Assembly (NCBI GenBank): GCA_018697195.1
Contig: JAGMWU010000050.1
Location: 278,666 to 342,665 of the forward strand
Length of the DNA stretch: 64,000 nt
Direction: 5' to 3'
Origin: Certhia americana
Lineage: Eukaryota; Chordata; Aves; Passeriformes; Certhiidae
Below the pieces are notes generated by a model. The model was not told the origin of the DNA. It searched no databases and saw nothing but the letters and a program-made list of their open reading frames with translations. Positions within the stretch are counted from its first letter, which is position 1. Every line of letters starts with the position of its first letter. The translations under genes and the position numbers were made by a program. Of the stretch, positions 1 through 10,334 are shown piece after piece.

Positions 1-296
1 GGGCCTGTGGCGTGTTGCAGCTGAGCCCAGCCTGGATGATGAGATCCCAGCCACTCCTGGCTGTCTTCCAGTGAGGCTGCTAAAGAAACCTCCATCCACA
101 AGAAAGTGCTGGCTGCAAGTTACCAAGAAGCTGTCCCAAAGCTGCCTGGAGATCATGTGGCTAAGACCAAGGGGTGGCTCTGCAGGCCCAGGGTGAAATA
201 TTAACCCTTTGCAGTGCACAAAAGAGACTTCCAGGCTTCCATTCTCTTTTGAGTGAGAGAGACAATAGAGTGAAGACATGTAAAGAGACCACATGA
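1..296 (+). repeat. LTR-Q copy 1, left part
   Basis: This stretch is the reverse complement of roughly 44090-44350 in LTR-Q copy 2; for example both share the words for 'gtgcactg..aagagttaatat' and 'ggcctgcagag'. It is the left part of a long LTR on the + strand that probably begins upstream of the window. It is interrupted at 297 by LTR-P and resumes at 918. No coding frame of interest is present. Confidence 0.6.
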
Positions 297-917
297 TGTC
301 GGAGTCCAGAACACTCTTCTGACCATCTTGAGTGATTTCAGACCCGAGCAGGGGGCTGGGAAGCCTTGGCAAGGAGTCAAAGACTCCTGTGCCTTTGATT
401 TTAGCTCCTAGGAGAAATTACCACCATTGTGTGAAGAATTACAGACCACGAGAGTTTAAGTAGGGTGATAATTAGCTATGTACTGGGTGAAAAGTAGATT
501 TATGTAGTATTTAGACTGATAAGCAAAAAACACAAAATGGAGTCTCCACGTGGCGTTGGGATTTCTTCCTTCTTCTTCTCCTTCACCATTTTCCTCTGTG
601 TAGTGGGCATCTTTGGTTGGCTCAGAACAAAGTCTGACCTTCTAACACGAGAGACAAGTATTGGAGATCTTTTGTAAATATAGCACACGGAATTTTTAGT
701 ATAAAGATGTTCGTCACCTTCGAGGCTAAGTCATTCCCTGTAAGCTGACCTGCTAAACAAACCTCTGTGGGTCAAAGAAAAAATTGTACAGATAAGGAAA
801 AAATAAACAGCCTTGAAAAAGCAGAAGAGACAGCTCTTGGTCTTTTCCTTCGGTCTCGGTGCTGGGCAAAAAACTTTTACTCTCTCGAGAAGAACAACAC
901 CACATAAAAACCCAAGA
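297..917 (+). mobile_element. Solo LTR, family LTR-P (copy 1)
   Basis: The segment starts TGTCGGAG and is flanked by a perfect 6-bp direct repeat acatga (291-296 and 918-923), which marks it as one insertion into LTR-Q. An AATAAA polyadenylation signal lies at 802-807 and fixes the + orientation. A second copy is at 23636-25103, with its own 6-bp duplication. Both copies end in AGA rather than the canonical CA. A 6-bp duplication suggests a class II (alpha/beta-like) integrase. Confidence 0.7.
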
Positions 918-1468
918 ACATGAAGGCATCAAGGTCAGTCAAGAAGGAGTAGAGTTCCAGATGAAAGGAGTATGGAGAGCTCCTTTCAGGCTGACAATCT
1001 CTTGTAAGCTATGGTGATGGACTATAATATATTGAGATATTTCCTTTAAACCATAGAGAAGTATGGGGAGATGGAAAGTCCAAATTGTAGACCTGAGCAA
1101 AGGAATGCAGTGTTAAAGTGAGCCAGTGTTAAAGTGGCTGTGATTCCATGAGAAGTCTGAATAGAGAGATGAAGTGATACAGACTCTTTGCCCCAAGAGA
1201 AGATGAAGAAGAGCATCTCTGTTCCTCGAGATGAAGATGATCTTAGAGATAGATGAAGAAAACCTTTTCTTTTGAACAGTTCATCCTTAAAATAATACCC
1301 CATAAGTTGACATGGCCCAGAAGCACAGCTGTAGTGAAGGCTGTGAAAGATGGGAGGAATGTCATGAATGCAGATTCCCAGACAGCTGCTGTACATGGAA
1401 ATTGAAGCCACGAGAGAACTGTCTTCTTGTGGAAAATTCTCCATAGCATAACAAGAGATACTTCTCTC
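918..1468 (+). repeat. LTR-Q copy 1, middle part
   Basis: Reverse complement of about 43500-44040 (LTR-Q copy 2). Two open frames of about 130 and 68 codons on the - strand occur at the same place in copies 1 and 2, but they lie inside LTR sequence and I do not read them as genes. The LTR is broken at 1468/10979 by LTR-R. Confidence 0.65.
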
Positions 1469-1539
1469 TGTAAATAAAATAAATGGTTAAATATAACTTT
1501 TGTAATTGCAACTATGAAATGTATAGAACACAGCCATGG

Positions 1540-1963
1540 TGTTAGCGTTCAGGAACACACATAATCATGGATTGATTATATGCAGGTGCTTTTAATGAAG
1601 CACGCGGGAGCTAGGGGCATTGCAACCCAAATCTAGCTCCGTCGTCTTTGTCCAAGGTGCACATATTTATACAATTTCCGCTATAGCAGTTATACAACTC
1701 TGTTACATCAATAATCACTATAACAACCTTATCACATTGATTCATGAGAGTTAGCCCATCCTTGTACCACCCTTGTACCATCATGTACGAATCTTATCTC
1801 TGGGTGAGTGTCTTGGAGACCCCATGTACCAGTTCCCGTCATGGGTGGATATTTTGGAAATCCCCAGGTACCCATTCCCATAAGCCTTTACCCATCCCTA
1901 ATACCAAGCATTCTTGCGGCCTACTTCTACATGATTTTTAAAGCATTTAACCCTATACTAACA
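1540..1963 (-). repeat. ERV-A 3' LTR
   Basis: 424 bp with inverted ends TGTTAG/CTAACA, matching 9911-10334 with only scattered substitutions (for example one difference in 'tgcaggtgc' against 'tgtaggtgc'). Confidence 0.93.
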
Positions 1964-1976
1964 TTTCCCCCCTTTG
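1964..1976 (-). other. ERV-A polypurine tract
   Basis: Read on the - strand this is AAAGGGGGGAAA directly before the LTR's TGTTAG, the usual plus-strand primer position of a retrovirus. It confirms that this LTR is the 3' one and that the provirus runs on the - strand. Confidence 0.85.
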
Positions 1977-2223
1977 AAAGTATTTCACTTTACTGCAATA
2001 AGTGTAATGTTTTCACTATATACAGTCTTTTGCTTCTGAATTTATACTTGGTGTTCATCTTCAAATCCATTGTTGTCATAAACGTTGTTGGAGACTGGAG
2101 GGTCTGGAGATGACAAATGCAGATGTGGATCTCTGTCTCGTGTCAGTGCCTTGATTATCTTCTGGTTCCAGGATACTCTTTTCTTTATTTCTCCCTTCAG
2201 AACTGCATAGATTAACCAGACTG

Positions 2224-3759
2224 CTAAAATACAATCAGTAGGATTATTAAATTCTCAATGATAGATTTGATCCATGAGCTCACGTTCCATCCTAGCCCTT
2301 GAAAGATTTTATCTAACCAACTTGTAGTCAGATCTTTTCGTTCTTTCTGTGCTTCTTGCTCTATTTGTTTTAACTAATTAATATCATGTTCTACATCTGC
2401 AGTTACATTTGGGACGTGAATGCAACAGTGATCAATTTGTCCTTTTAGGTATCCGCACACTCCGTGTTCTTTCAACAATAACACATCTAGAGCCAATCTG
2501 TTTTGCAGGGTCATTTTAGTTGTGGCTTGTAATTGCACATTTAGATCTCTAAATCCTTCTTTGGTAACTCTTGCCAATCTTTCTACCTGGCCTGTAAGTT
2601 TGTACAACATTTCTCTATTATTATAGTTTGCTATTGGACCAAACAAGGATTCCAGAGCCCACCTAAATTTTACTCCACTGGAGGGTTCTTGCCATGTCTC
2701 ATCATTCTCTTGAACTTCTCGTCTAGTCCTTATTTGCAGAAGTTCATGATTTCCTTTGAATGGGGACCTTTTCCAAATTGGGCATAAAGTGGGGAGGCCT
2801 AAAGTAATTTCTCTTACTTTTCCATCCACAGGCAGGTGTGTTGTCCAGGTACCATCGCTTCCAACCCATACAAATTGGCCTGGACTCTGAATGGTACTTC
2901 TGCTACATATTTTCCTCTGAATCACCTGTCCTATTTTATAATTTATTTCACCTTGTTTGTGTTTAATTCCTCTACAGGCACAGCCAATTCACAGAGCCAC
3001 TACCAATGGTGGCATTTGTTTTATTTCTTCATTGTCTAAAGTACAGTCATAGGTTCTATTACATGACCACCAGTTTACTGTATCTGCTTCTACTCTACTG
3101 CTGGTTGCAACATTCAGAACACCTGGATCGGTTTTATTTTCAGAGCCTTCCCACTTAATGCACCAAGGGTTATCTGCCATGTATTGGATTTTCTGAAGCA
3201 CACTCATTGACCATGCACTGTCCCAAATCTTGGCCTGACCTTTCTCTTCTTGTCCTTCACACCTCCATACAAGAACAGTATCTGAAACATTTTCTTTAAC
3301 TTTCTGATATTTTGGCAGAACACATTCCAGTATTGCATTGTCTTCATTTCCAGTCACAGAAGAGTCCCAATCTACAATTTGCCCTACTTTGCCATGGCTC
3401 AAAATGCAATCCTGTTTTCTCAAAGGTCTCATCCATTCTCCCACTATCTTCTAAGTATCTTTAATCACATGACTCGTTTCTGACACTTGCTTGTATGCAA
3501 TTGTTTTATTCTTTTGAATTTCAGGTAATTTTGATGTTATGATTCCCCAACTTATAGGAACTCCTGCTGCTTTTGGTATTGGCAGACAGGCAGTTATTTT
3601 GCTGGTGTTTTGCATGTTGGTAAAATCTCTAATTAATCCAATCATTACATTTTCTGCCTGAATGATGTTAGGGACTTTTATCACTTGTGTCTCTGGCTGT
3701 ACTGGAATCCAAACTATAACAAGAGCCACTTTCCACAAAAGGAAATACACCTTTCTCAT
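2224..3759 (-). pseudogene. env: ERV-A env (surface and transmembrane glycoprotein), broken
   Basis: This is the retroviral envelope glycoprotein gene. It starts at ATG 3759-3757 with a hydrophobic signal segment in the first 20 or so residues, contains several N-x-S/T sites, an arginine-rich cleavage-like site (RTRREV, about 2785), an immunosuppressive-domain-like stretch (LQNRLALD) followed by a C-x9-CC motif (about 2400-2470), and a membrane anchor near 2228-2290. The whole gene stays in one frame, interrupted by three in-frame stops: TAG at 3451-3453, TGA at 2989-2991 and TAG at 2374-2376. Its ATG overlaps the stop of the upstream extra ORF (ATGA). The C-x9-CC spacing is longer than the C-x7-CC in ERV-B and ERV-C. 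It cannot give a full product as it stands. Confidence 0.88.
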
Positions 3760-4355
3760 CTTTTCTTTCTCTTAAAACAAATCCCTCCTTGCTTATTATG
3801 TTTTTTACACAGATGATAATAACTAGCAGCAACTAGCCCCGTTCTATTAAAAATTTGCGCTAAATGTAAAAGTTTAAGTAGCCTATAAGCAGTATAAACA
3901 AGTTCTTGCTGTTCTACATTTTCAAATAATTGATGCAATTCAGCTTGAGTGGCCTCAGGATAATTAAGCCAATCTCGCAAAGCCATATATGGACTTTCTG
4001 TGCGAAGAGGATGGGTACAATCAGCACATCCTCTTAATAAATCAAAATCACCTCTGTTGTGTATTGTCCTATGACAACCTCCACATTCAACAACAAGAGA
4101 TACACATCGATCTCCCAAACATCCACAGTTCAACTTTGTAACCTTGTTGTATCTAACAATCCATTTCTTGTGTAAAGCAGTAAAAGCAACAAACAGTTGT
4201 GGATCATGCCTGTCAACTTTACCCTTAGTTAATTCCAATTCCTGTTCCAATTGATCACAAATTGGTCTTAATTTTTGATTATATCTATGGAGCCATCGTT
4301 GTCTGGCGTTGTCGTCTGTGCTGGATCTGACCGAGTCCTCCGACTCAGAACTCAC
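3756..4355 (-). CDS. Cys/His-rich accessory ORF between pol and env (unrecognised)
   Basis: This is an uninterrupted frame of 199 codons, the only long one in ERV-A without a break. The N-terminus (about 1-30) is acidic and serine-rich, a helical charged stretch follows (about 30-75), then a cysteine/histidine cluster (about 77-118: CGC, DRC, CGGCH and CADCTH groups) that looks zinc-binding, and the C-terminus has a CKKH..C group and ends in a basic FKRKKR tail suggestive of nuclear or RNA binding. It begins about 15 nt after the pol stop in another frame, and its TGA overlaps the env ATG. The first codon of the frame is GTG; an ATG lies just upstream out of frame, so the true start may be mutated or supplied by splicing. 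I know no matching family; ERV-C has a positional counterpart at 27492-28130. Function unknown. Confidence 0.75.
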   Translation of the reverse strand: MSSESEDSVRSSTDDNARQRWLHRYNQKLRPICDQLEQELELTKGKVDRHDPQLFVAFTALHKKWIVRYNKVTKLNCGCLGDRCVSLVVECGGCHRTIHNRGDFDLLRGCADCTHPLRTESPYMALRDWLNYPEATQAELHQLFENVEQQELVYTAYRLLKLLHLAQIFNRTGLVAASYYHLCKKHNKQGGICFKRKKR

Positions 4356-4371
4356 ATGGGACCTGCTTTAT

Positions 4372-5500
4372 CTACAGCTTTGTTGGTTTTACAGTTTGCG
4401 CAGTCCACGGTGCAGGGGAAATCTTCACTCTGGTGTAATGTATCCAGGGATCCAGTCCAGCTACTTTAACTGCTGTAAAGGTAGTTAACAGTACCTGATA
4501 GGGTCCATTCCACCTTTCTTTTAATGGTTCTTTGTTCCAGGTTTTAACGTACACTTCATCTCCTGGGTGGATATCATGAACTGGATTTGCAAGAGTCAGC
4601 AGCCTATTCCACACGAGGGTGCTCCGAAGTCGTGCTAGAACTTTTCCAAGAGACAAAACATAATTATACACCTCTTGTTTCCCTGTAACATGTACATTTG
4701 GATTAGGGTCAGGAGATTCATATGGTTTCCCATACAATATTTCATAGGGACTGACTGACATCCCGCTCCTGGGCTTTACTCGAATCCTCAGCAGTGCTAT
4801 TGGTAAGGCTTGTGGCTACTGTAATTTAGCTTCTTGGCATATTTTGCTGATCTGCCTCTTCAGTGTCTGATTCATCCTCTCTACCTGTCCACTGGATTGG
4901 GGTCTCCATGGTGTATGGAGATCCCAAGCTATTCCCAGCAACCTACTCACCTCCTTCACTACTGTGGCTACAAAATGTGGGCCCCTATCTGATGATATTC
5001 CTAGAGGCACCCCAAATCTTGGAATGATTTCCTGCAGTAACCATTTGACTGTCTCTTTTGCTTGATTTGTGCGACAGGGAAGGGCTTCTGGCCATCCTGA
5101 AAATGTGTCAACCCCCACCAGTAGATATTTGTATCCTCGAGTTCTTGGTAATTCTACAAAATCCACTTGCCAATAGTCTCCTGGTTCTACTCCTACTCAA
5201 ATTCTCCCTAATTGTGCTTGTCCTCTAGGTACTGGATTGTTCTTTAAGCAAATTTCACATTTTGATATTACTGATTTTGCCATTGTTAACATCCGTACTG
5301 AAATTAAATTTCGTTGTAACAATTTCACCAATGCCTCTGCACCCCAATGACATTCGTTATGTTTGACTTGTAAAATTTCTATCATTATCAAGGGGGGTAC
5401 CACTATTTTTCCCTGTGCAGTCACATACCACCCTTCTGAATTCTTCTGTGCATTCAGTGAGCGTGCCAATCTCTCATCCTCTATTGAATATTTTGGTTCT
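4372..5500 (-). pseudogene. pol: ERV-A pol: integrase
   Basis: DDE integrase domain. The N-terminal HH-CC zinc part is visible around 5230-5340 (KHNECH and CEICL words). Catalytic residues are the D of a VDF word (upstream of 5160), the D of SDRGPHF (about 4990) and the E of QVERMNQ (about 4880), so D,D35E spacing is kept. The C-terminal SH3-like part with PYEILYG and the typical WNGPYQVLLTT word ends at 4372. All in one frame but cut by TGA at 5197-5199 and TAG at 4816-4818. Confidence 0.9.
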
Positions 5501-7290
5501 GGAGGTAAATTAAATTGAGATACATTAGTTTTTAAAGGTATCAATGCCATTGTAGTTTGTACTTCTCGAGCAACTTGTCGGGCTGTCCAGTCTGCTTTTC
5601 GATTTCCTTCATGAATTTTGGAGCTTCCTGATTGGTAAGCTTTGCAATGCATGATTGCTACTTGCTCAGGCTTTTGTACTGCTTTTATTAATTGCAGGAC
5701 TGCATCTTGATGTTTAATGTGTGTACCTTGAGAAGACAGCAGTCCTCTTTCTTTCCACAGTGCCCCGTGTACATGTACCACTCCAAAAGCATATTTTGAA
5801 TCAGTCTAAATGTTTACCTTTTTCCCTTCACTCAGTTCCAATGCCCTGGTTAAAGCAACCAGTTCTGCCCTCTGGGCAGATGTATTTGTTGGTAAGGCCT
5901 TTGCCTCCACCACTGCACCTATTGTTGTTACTGCATATCCAGCGTATCTGGTTCCGTTCTCTACAAAACTGCTTCCATCTGTAAACAATTCCCATTCTAC
6001 CTGTTCCAGTGGGACGTCTTTCAAATCTGCTCTAGCTGAACAGGCATATTCTATCACTTCCACACAACTGTGTTCCAGTGGGCTTTCTTCAATTGTGGTA
6101 CCTAAAAACAAAGCTGGATTCAAAAGGTTAGTTGTCTTTAGTGTGACATCATCTTGCTCGGTTAGAATTACCTGGAATTTCATCATTCTGCTTGGGGACA
6201 GCCAATGGCTTCCCTTTTGCTCTAAAACTGGGGTTACCATGTGCAGCACATAGACATCTATGTGTCTGCCCATCGTGAGTTTCCTAGCTTCTTGTATCAG
6301 CATCACAGTGGCTGCAACTGCCTGCAGGCATGGGGGCCATCCAGCACTCACATTGTCAAGCTGTTTGGAGAAGTAGCCTACCGGCCTTTTCCAGCTTCCC
6401 AGACGTTGGGTCAACACTCCCAATGCCAGACGCAGCCTTTCATGTATGAACAGCTGAAAATCCTTGGATAGATCAGGCAATCCTAATGCTGGACCTGTTG
6501 TCAATGCTTCCTTCAGTTTGAGGAAGGCTTCCTTCTGTGGTTTGCCCCAGGTAAATGGCTGTGTCTTCTGGGCCTCGTACAGGGGTTTTGCAGTTAGTCC
6601 ATAGTCCATGATCCACAGGCGACACCATCTGGCCATCCCGAGGAATCTCGCAGCTCATGCAGGTTCTGGGGTTCTGGAATAGCACAAATAGCTTGAATAC
6701 GGTTAATACCTAGCTTTCGTTGCCCTTGTGAAATCTCACATCCCAGGTAAATCACCGTCTGCTGGGCAACTTGTGCCTTTTCTTTAGATACCTTATATCC
6801 TCCCATTCCTAGCTGATTTAAAATTTCAATTGTTACCTTTATGCAGGTTGCTTTTTCCTCTGTAGCTATAAGTATATCATTGACGTACTGAAACAACAGG
6901 TATTGTTCTCTTGGTACTTGCCCGTTTTCGGTCCAAATCTCCAGCTCTTTAGCTAGCTGGCTTCTGAACAGTGTTGGGTTGTTCTTGTATCCTTGTGGGA
7001 GTTGTGTCCAAGTGAGCTGGGTTTTCCTTCTGTTTTCTGGGTTTTCCCATTTGAAGGCAAACTGTTTCCTACTTTCTTTGTCAAGGGGTATGCAGAAAAA
7101 GCATCTTTTAAATCAATTACAGTAAACCATTTATAATTCTCTTTCACGGATGTTAATAATGTATAGGGATTAGCTACCACTGGGTAAATATCTTTTGTTA
7201 TTCCATTTATTGCTCCCAAATCCTGTACCAGCCGATACTCACCATTTGGTTCCTTTACTGGAAAGATTAAATTCTGATTCACATTCTTCT
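5501..7290 (-). pseudogene. pol: ERV-A pol: reverse transcriptase and RNase H
   Basis: Fingers and palm begin around 7282 (LVQDLGAIN, FTVIDLKDAF). The catalytic box reads YVND (about 6890), with N in place of the first D of YVDD, which should abolish polymerase activity. Frameshifts occur between 7282 and 6896 and between 6600 and 6690; the frame then stays constant to the end of integrase. RNase H starts at LFTDGSS (about 6020) and continues past a TAG at 5806-5808 into TDSKYAFGVVH and HCKAYQ. A degraded gammaretroviral-type polymerase. Confidence 0.88.
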
Positions 7291-7295
7291 AAAAT

Positions 7296-7877
7296 TTAGT
7301 ATTTCAAAAACTTTTCAATAATCTTTACTATTCCTTGCCATGCTTCTGGTTTTATAGGATACTGTTTGATTTGTACAGCTTTTGTTCCTTCTTTTAACTC
7401 TACATGTACTGGTTGTGCCAACTTAGATTTCCCTGGTATGTCTGTCTCCCATACAGAGGGAATTACTGCGTCCTCTACTTCCCGAGGGATAGCAGGGACT
7501 GGTCTTTCTTTTATCATTAAAATTTGTCCTGTCTTTGATTCGGGGATTTTCATCAAAAGTTCTCCATTTTTAAAAGTTATCACTGCATCAAGTTTTGCTA
7601 ATAAATCTCGTCCTAACAGTGGAATTGGACATTCAGGCATATATAAGAATTCATGTGTTAACACTTTGTTTCCAAAACACAAATCTAGGGGTTGCAGGAA
7701 TGGTCGATTTTCCTCCTTCCCTGTGGCTCCAACTACTGTTGCTGTTTTGTGTCCAATTTGCCCTCTTAGATCATTTAGCACAGAATATGTAGCTCCCGTA
7801 TCTACCAAAAATTTTACTTCATCTCCCAATTGTATAGTCATTAAAGGTTCTTGTATTGGTTTTTGTTCCGTTTCTAG
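7296..7877 (-). pseudogene. pro: ERV-A protease and start of pol
   Basis: Retroviral aspartic protease with the active-site word LVDTGATYS (about 7800) and the C-terminal LLGRDLL (about 7610), then the N-terminal RT linker with KQYPIKPEA. It lies in the same frame as gag, separated by one UGA codon, so it would be made as a readthrough extension of Gag. The frame closes at 7296 where RT continues in another frame. Confidence 0.9.
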
Positions 7878-7880
7878 TCA
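7878..7880 (-). promoter_or_regulatory. gag-pol readthrough stop, UGA in CUAG context
   Basis: On the - strand the gag frame ends AGC AGC TGA CTA GAA and continues in the same frame into protease. Gammaretroviruses express pol by readthrough of one in-frame stop. UGA followed by CUAG is an established high-readthrough context (alphavirus opal codon and some animal mRNAs). Confidence 0.7.
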
Positions 7881-9652
7881 GCTGCTGTACTCTCCCAGCA
7901 CCATCAATTTTGAAGCATCTTGATTCTGATTAAACTGATTGCCCTGGTAAAGCCGATTCGGGCATTCGCTTTTCCAGTGCCCTTCCTGTCTGCAATAAGC
8001 ACATTGATTTAACCCTATTTTTGGCAAAACCGATCTCCCTCGTCCTCTGCCAAGTCCGCCCCTCCCTAGTCCACGACCACCTCTGCCACGCCCCCTAAAA
8101 CTTGGATTCTCTCTTCCTTGTATCACTGCCAAATGATTTTGCTGCTGCTTTTTGCTAATTTCTTTTTCTCTGTTATTGTATACTTTCCAAGCCACTTCAA
8201 GTAATTTATTCAAATTCCTTAAGTCCTCTCCCTCCAGCTTCTGCAGCTTCTTTCTAATATCATCCTGTGATTGTCCCAGAAAAATGAATGCAAGCTGAAC
8301 ATTCGCTTGTTCTGTATCGAATTGGAGATCTGTATACTTTCTGGCTGCCTCTTTAAGCCTTTCCAAAAATGCAGCAGGGGATTCTTTTTTTTCCTGTCTT
8401 ACCTCATACAATTTAGACTAATTCATAGCCTTAGGTATAGCATTCCGAACCCCTATCTGGACCCACTCTTGATATCTCTTCAGCCACCGCATACCTTCAA
8501 AAGTATTGGGATCCCACCCTGGATCCTCAGTCGGAAAGTTCTCATCTGAAGTCCCCGTCACTACCCCAATTCTAAGATCTTCTCTCGCCTTCTCCTTGGC
8601 TGCTCTAAGCACCATTTCTTTCTCAGTAGAATCCATTAAATTATCCAGTATTACTTGTATATCTTCCCAATCTGGATTCTGAGTTCTCATAATCATTTTT
8701 ACCACCCCTGCCACTTTATCAGGATTTTCTCTATAAGTTCCAGCTGACTGTTTCCAAATCACTAAGTCTGCAGGTGAAAAAGGCACTTTCACAAACACCG
8801 GTCCCTCTACTCCTACTCCTTGTCTCAAGGGGGCAATCACAGTCCGCCTTTGTCTGCCCAAATCTTTTCCCACTTTACCCAGAACCGGAGCAAGCTTTGA
8901 CCGAGTCCGATGGGATACTGGTGTCACTGATTTATCATCATCATCCTCACTGCTATCCTCCTCCCTAGCATTCTTCCCATTCCTATGTATTACAGTTAGA
9001 TTTTGATCATCTCCCAGAGAAGGATCGAGTGAAGGCAGTAAAGGAGGATAAAGAAGGTAAGGTGAAGGGGAGTTAGGTTCGGGTAAAATAGGATTAGGTG
9101 AAAAAGTGGAGGCAGACAAGACAGAATCAGGTTCCCTTGGCCTTGCTGAAACCACTTGTAAATCAACATCCATTTCTTTTCCTTGACGCAAACTTTCTTT
9201 TAATGCCAAGTGCTTCAAACAACCTTTTTCTTTTACACAAACCTCACATTTATCACTCACACATTCTTTAATTACCATCAAGCCGCAGCCTGCCATTCTG
9301 GCTTATCTTGCAAATAGAAAAACAAATCCACATACGGAATCTCATCCATTTTTCCTTCTTGCTTACAAAACAACATTAACTGTAAAATAGTGTTATATTG
9401 CAAAGATCCGTTTCTCGGCCACTTTTCTCCACTCTCCAGATTATATTCTGGCCACCACATATTACAATAATCAATCAACTTTACTTGACGTAAATCTTGT
9501 CCAAAGTTGCCCTGTTTCCAATGTGCTAACAAGCACCCCAAAGGAGAAGTCCGCGGTATAGGAGCATTGCTACCTAAAATCCCTTTAAGCTTCTCCATGT
9601 TACAACTACAATACACCACACACCACTGATACCGAACCGGCACTTCTTTCAC
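7878..9652 (-). pseudogene. gag: ERV-A gag, broken
   Basis: Capsid precursor. The matrix part (about 9652-9290) contains SPLGCLLAHWK, a word common to gammaretrovirus-like matrix proteins. A proline-rich linker follows (about 9000-9120) and capsid starts near 8780. The capsid C-terminus holds the YEVRQ..ESPAAFLERL region (about 8405-8340), and nucleocapsid an RG-rich patch and one CCHC knuckle CAYCRQEGHWKSEC (about 7955-8000). A one-base frameshift separates matrix from the rest near 9290 and a TAG at 8415-8417 cuts capsid. No ATG is visible for matrix; the first triplet of the long frame at 9652 is GTG and the frame is open a little further up. Confidence 0.88.
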
Positions 9653-9910
9653 AATGTCTGACGGACGGCAGCCTAGGCAATACCACCAGGAATTCCTTTA
9701 GCCCAACCGTGCGTAGCTTTCGCTGCGTCTTATCGGCAGACACCAGACCAGACTGAAAAGCACCTTACCTCTCTCAGAGGCATGTTGTGAGCGGTGGAGA
9801 TGGTCGCGGCTGGATGGGCTCCCTGAGAATCCCTCAGTGCCGGCTGGAGTGTGATCGGGTCGCGAACTCGCTCAGCAGCACTCACAGGGTCCCATCTAGG
9901 GTCAACAAAA
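9653..9910 (-). other. ERV-A leader with primer-binding site
   Basis: Untranslated leader between the 5' LTR and gag. The bases next to the LTR (9910 downwards, - strand) read TTTTGTTGACCCTAGATGGG. This partly resembles a tRNA-Trp type primer site (TGGTGACCC..) but is not a clean match, so the primer is unresolved. Confidence 0.5.
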
Positions 9911-10334
9911 TGTTAGCGTTCAGGAACACACATAATCATGGATTGATTATATGTAGGTGCTTTTATTGAAGCACGCGGGAGCTAGGGGTATTGCAACCCA
10001 AATCTAGCTCCGTCGTCTTTGTCCAAGGTGCACATATTTATACAATTTCAGCTATAGCAGTTATACAACTCTGTTACATCAATAATCACTATAACAACCT
10101 TATCACATTGATTCATGAGAGTTAGCCCATCCTTGTACCACCCTTGTACCATCATGTACGAATCTTATCTCTGGGTGAGTGTCTTGGAGACCCCATGTAC
10201 CAGTTCCCGTCATGGGTGGATATTTTGGAAATCCCCAGGTACCCATTCCCATAAGCCTTTACCCATCCCTAATACCAAGCATTCTTGCGGCCTACTTCTA
10301 CATGATTTTTAAAGCATTTAACCCTATACTAACA
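9911..10334 (-). repeat. ERV-A 5' LTR
   Basis: 424 bp, ends TGTTAG/CTAACA, followed on the right by the target copy atgg. It carries the viral promoter region for the - strand; I do not see a sharp TATA box. Confidence 0.93.

Larger units (their letters stand above)
1540..10334 (-). mobile_element. ERV-A: complete gammaretrovirus-like provirus
   Basis: The element is 8.8 kb, with two 424-bp LTRs (1540-1963, 9911-10334) that both begin TGTTAG and end CTAACA, flanked by the 4-bp duplication atgg (1536-1539, 10335-10338). On the - strand the order is 5' LTR, leader, gag, pro, RT-RNase H, integrase, a Cys-rich extra ORF, env, polypurine tract, 3' LTR. The two LTRs are nearly identical by eye, so the insertion looks fairly young, although gag, pol and env carry several stops and frameshifts. 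The gammaretrovirus-like assignment rests on the single-frame gag/pro junction, one zinc knuckle, the pol motifs and the 4-bp duplication. Confidence 0.93.

Noticed and set aside
1046..1449. A 132-codon frame repeated at 43509-43970 as a conserved gene.
   Set aside because: Both copies lie inside the same LTR family, so the shared frame reflects repeat homology, not selection.
3756..4355. Naming the ERV-A extra ORF as vif, tas, rex or another known accessory gene.
   Set aside because: Only position or cysteine content would support it; no recognisable motif of those families is visible.
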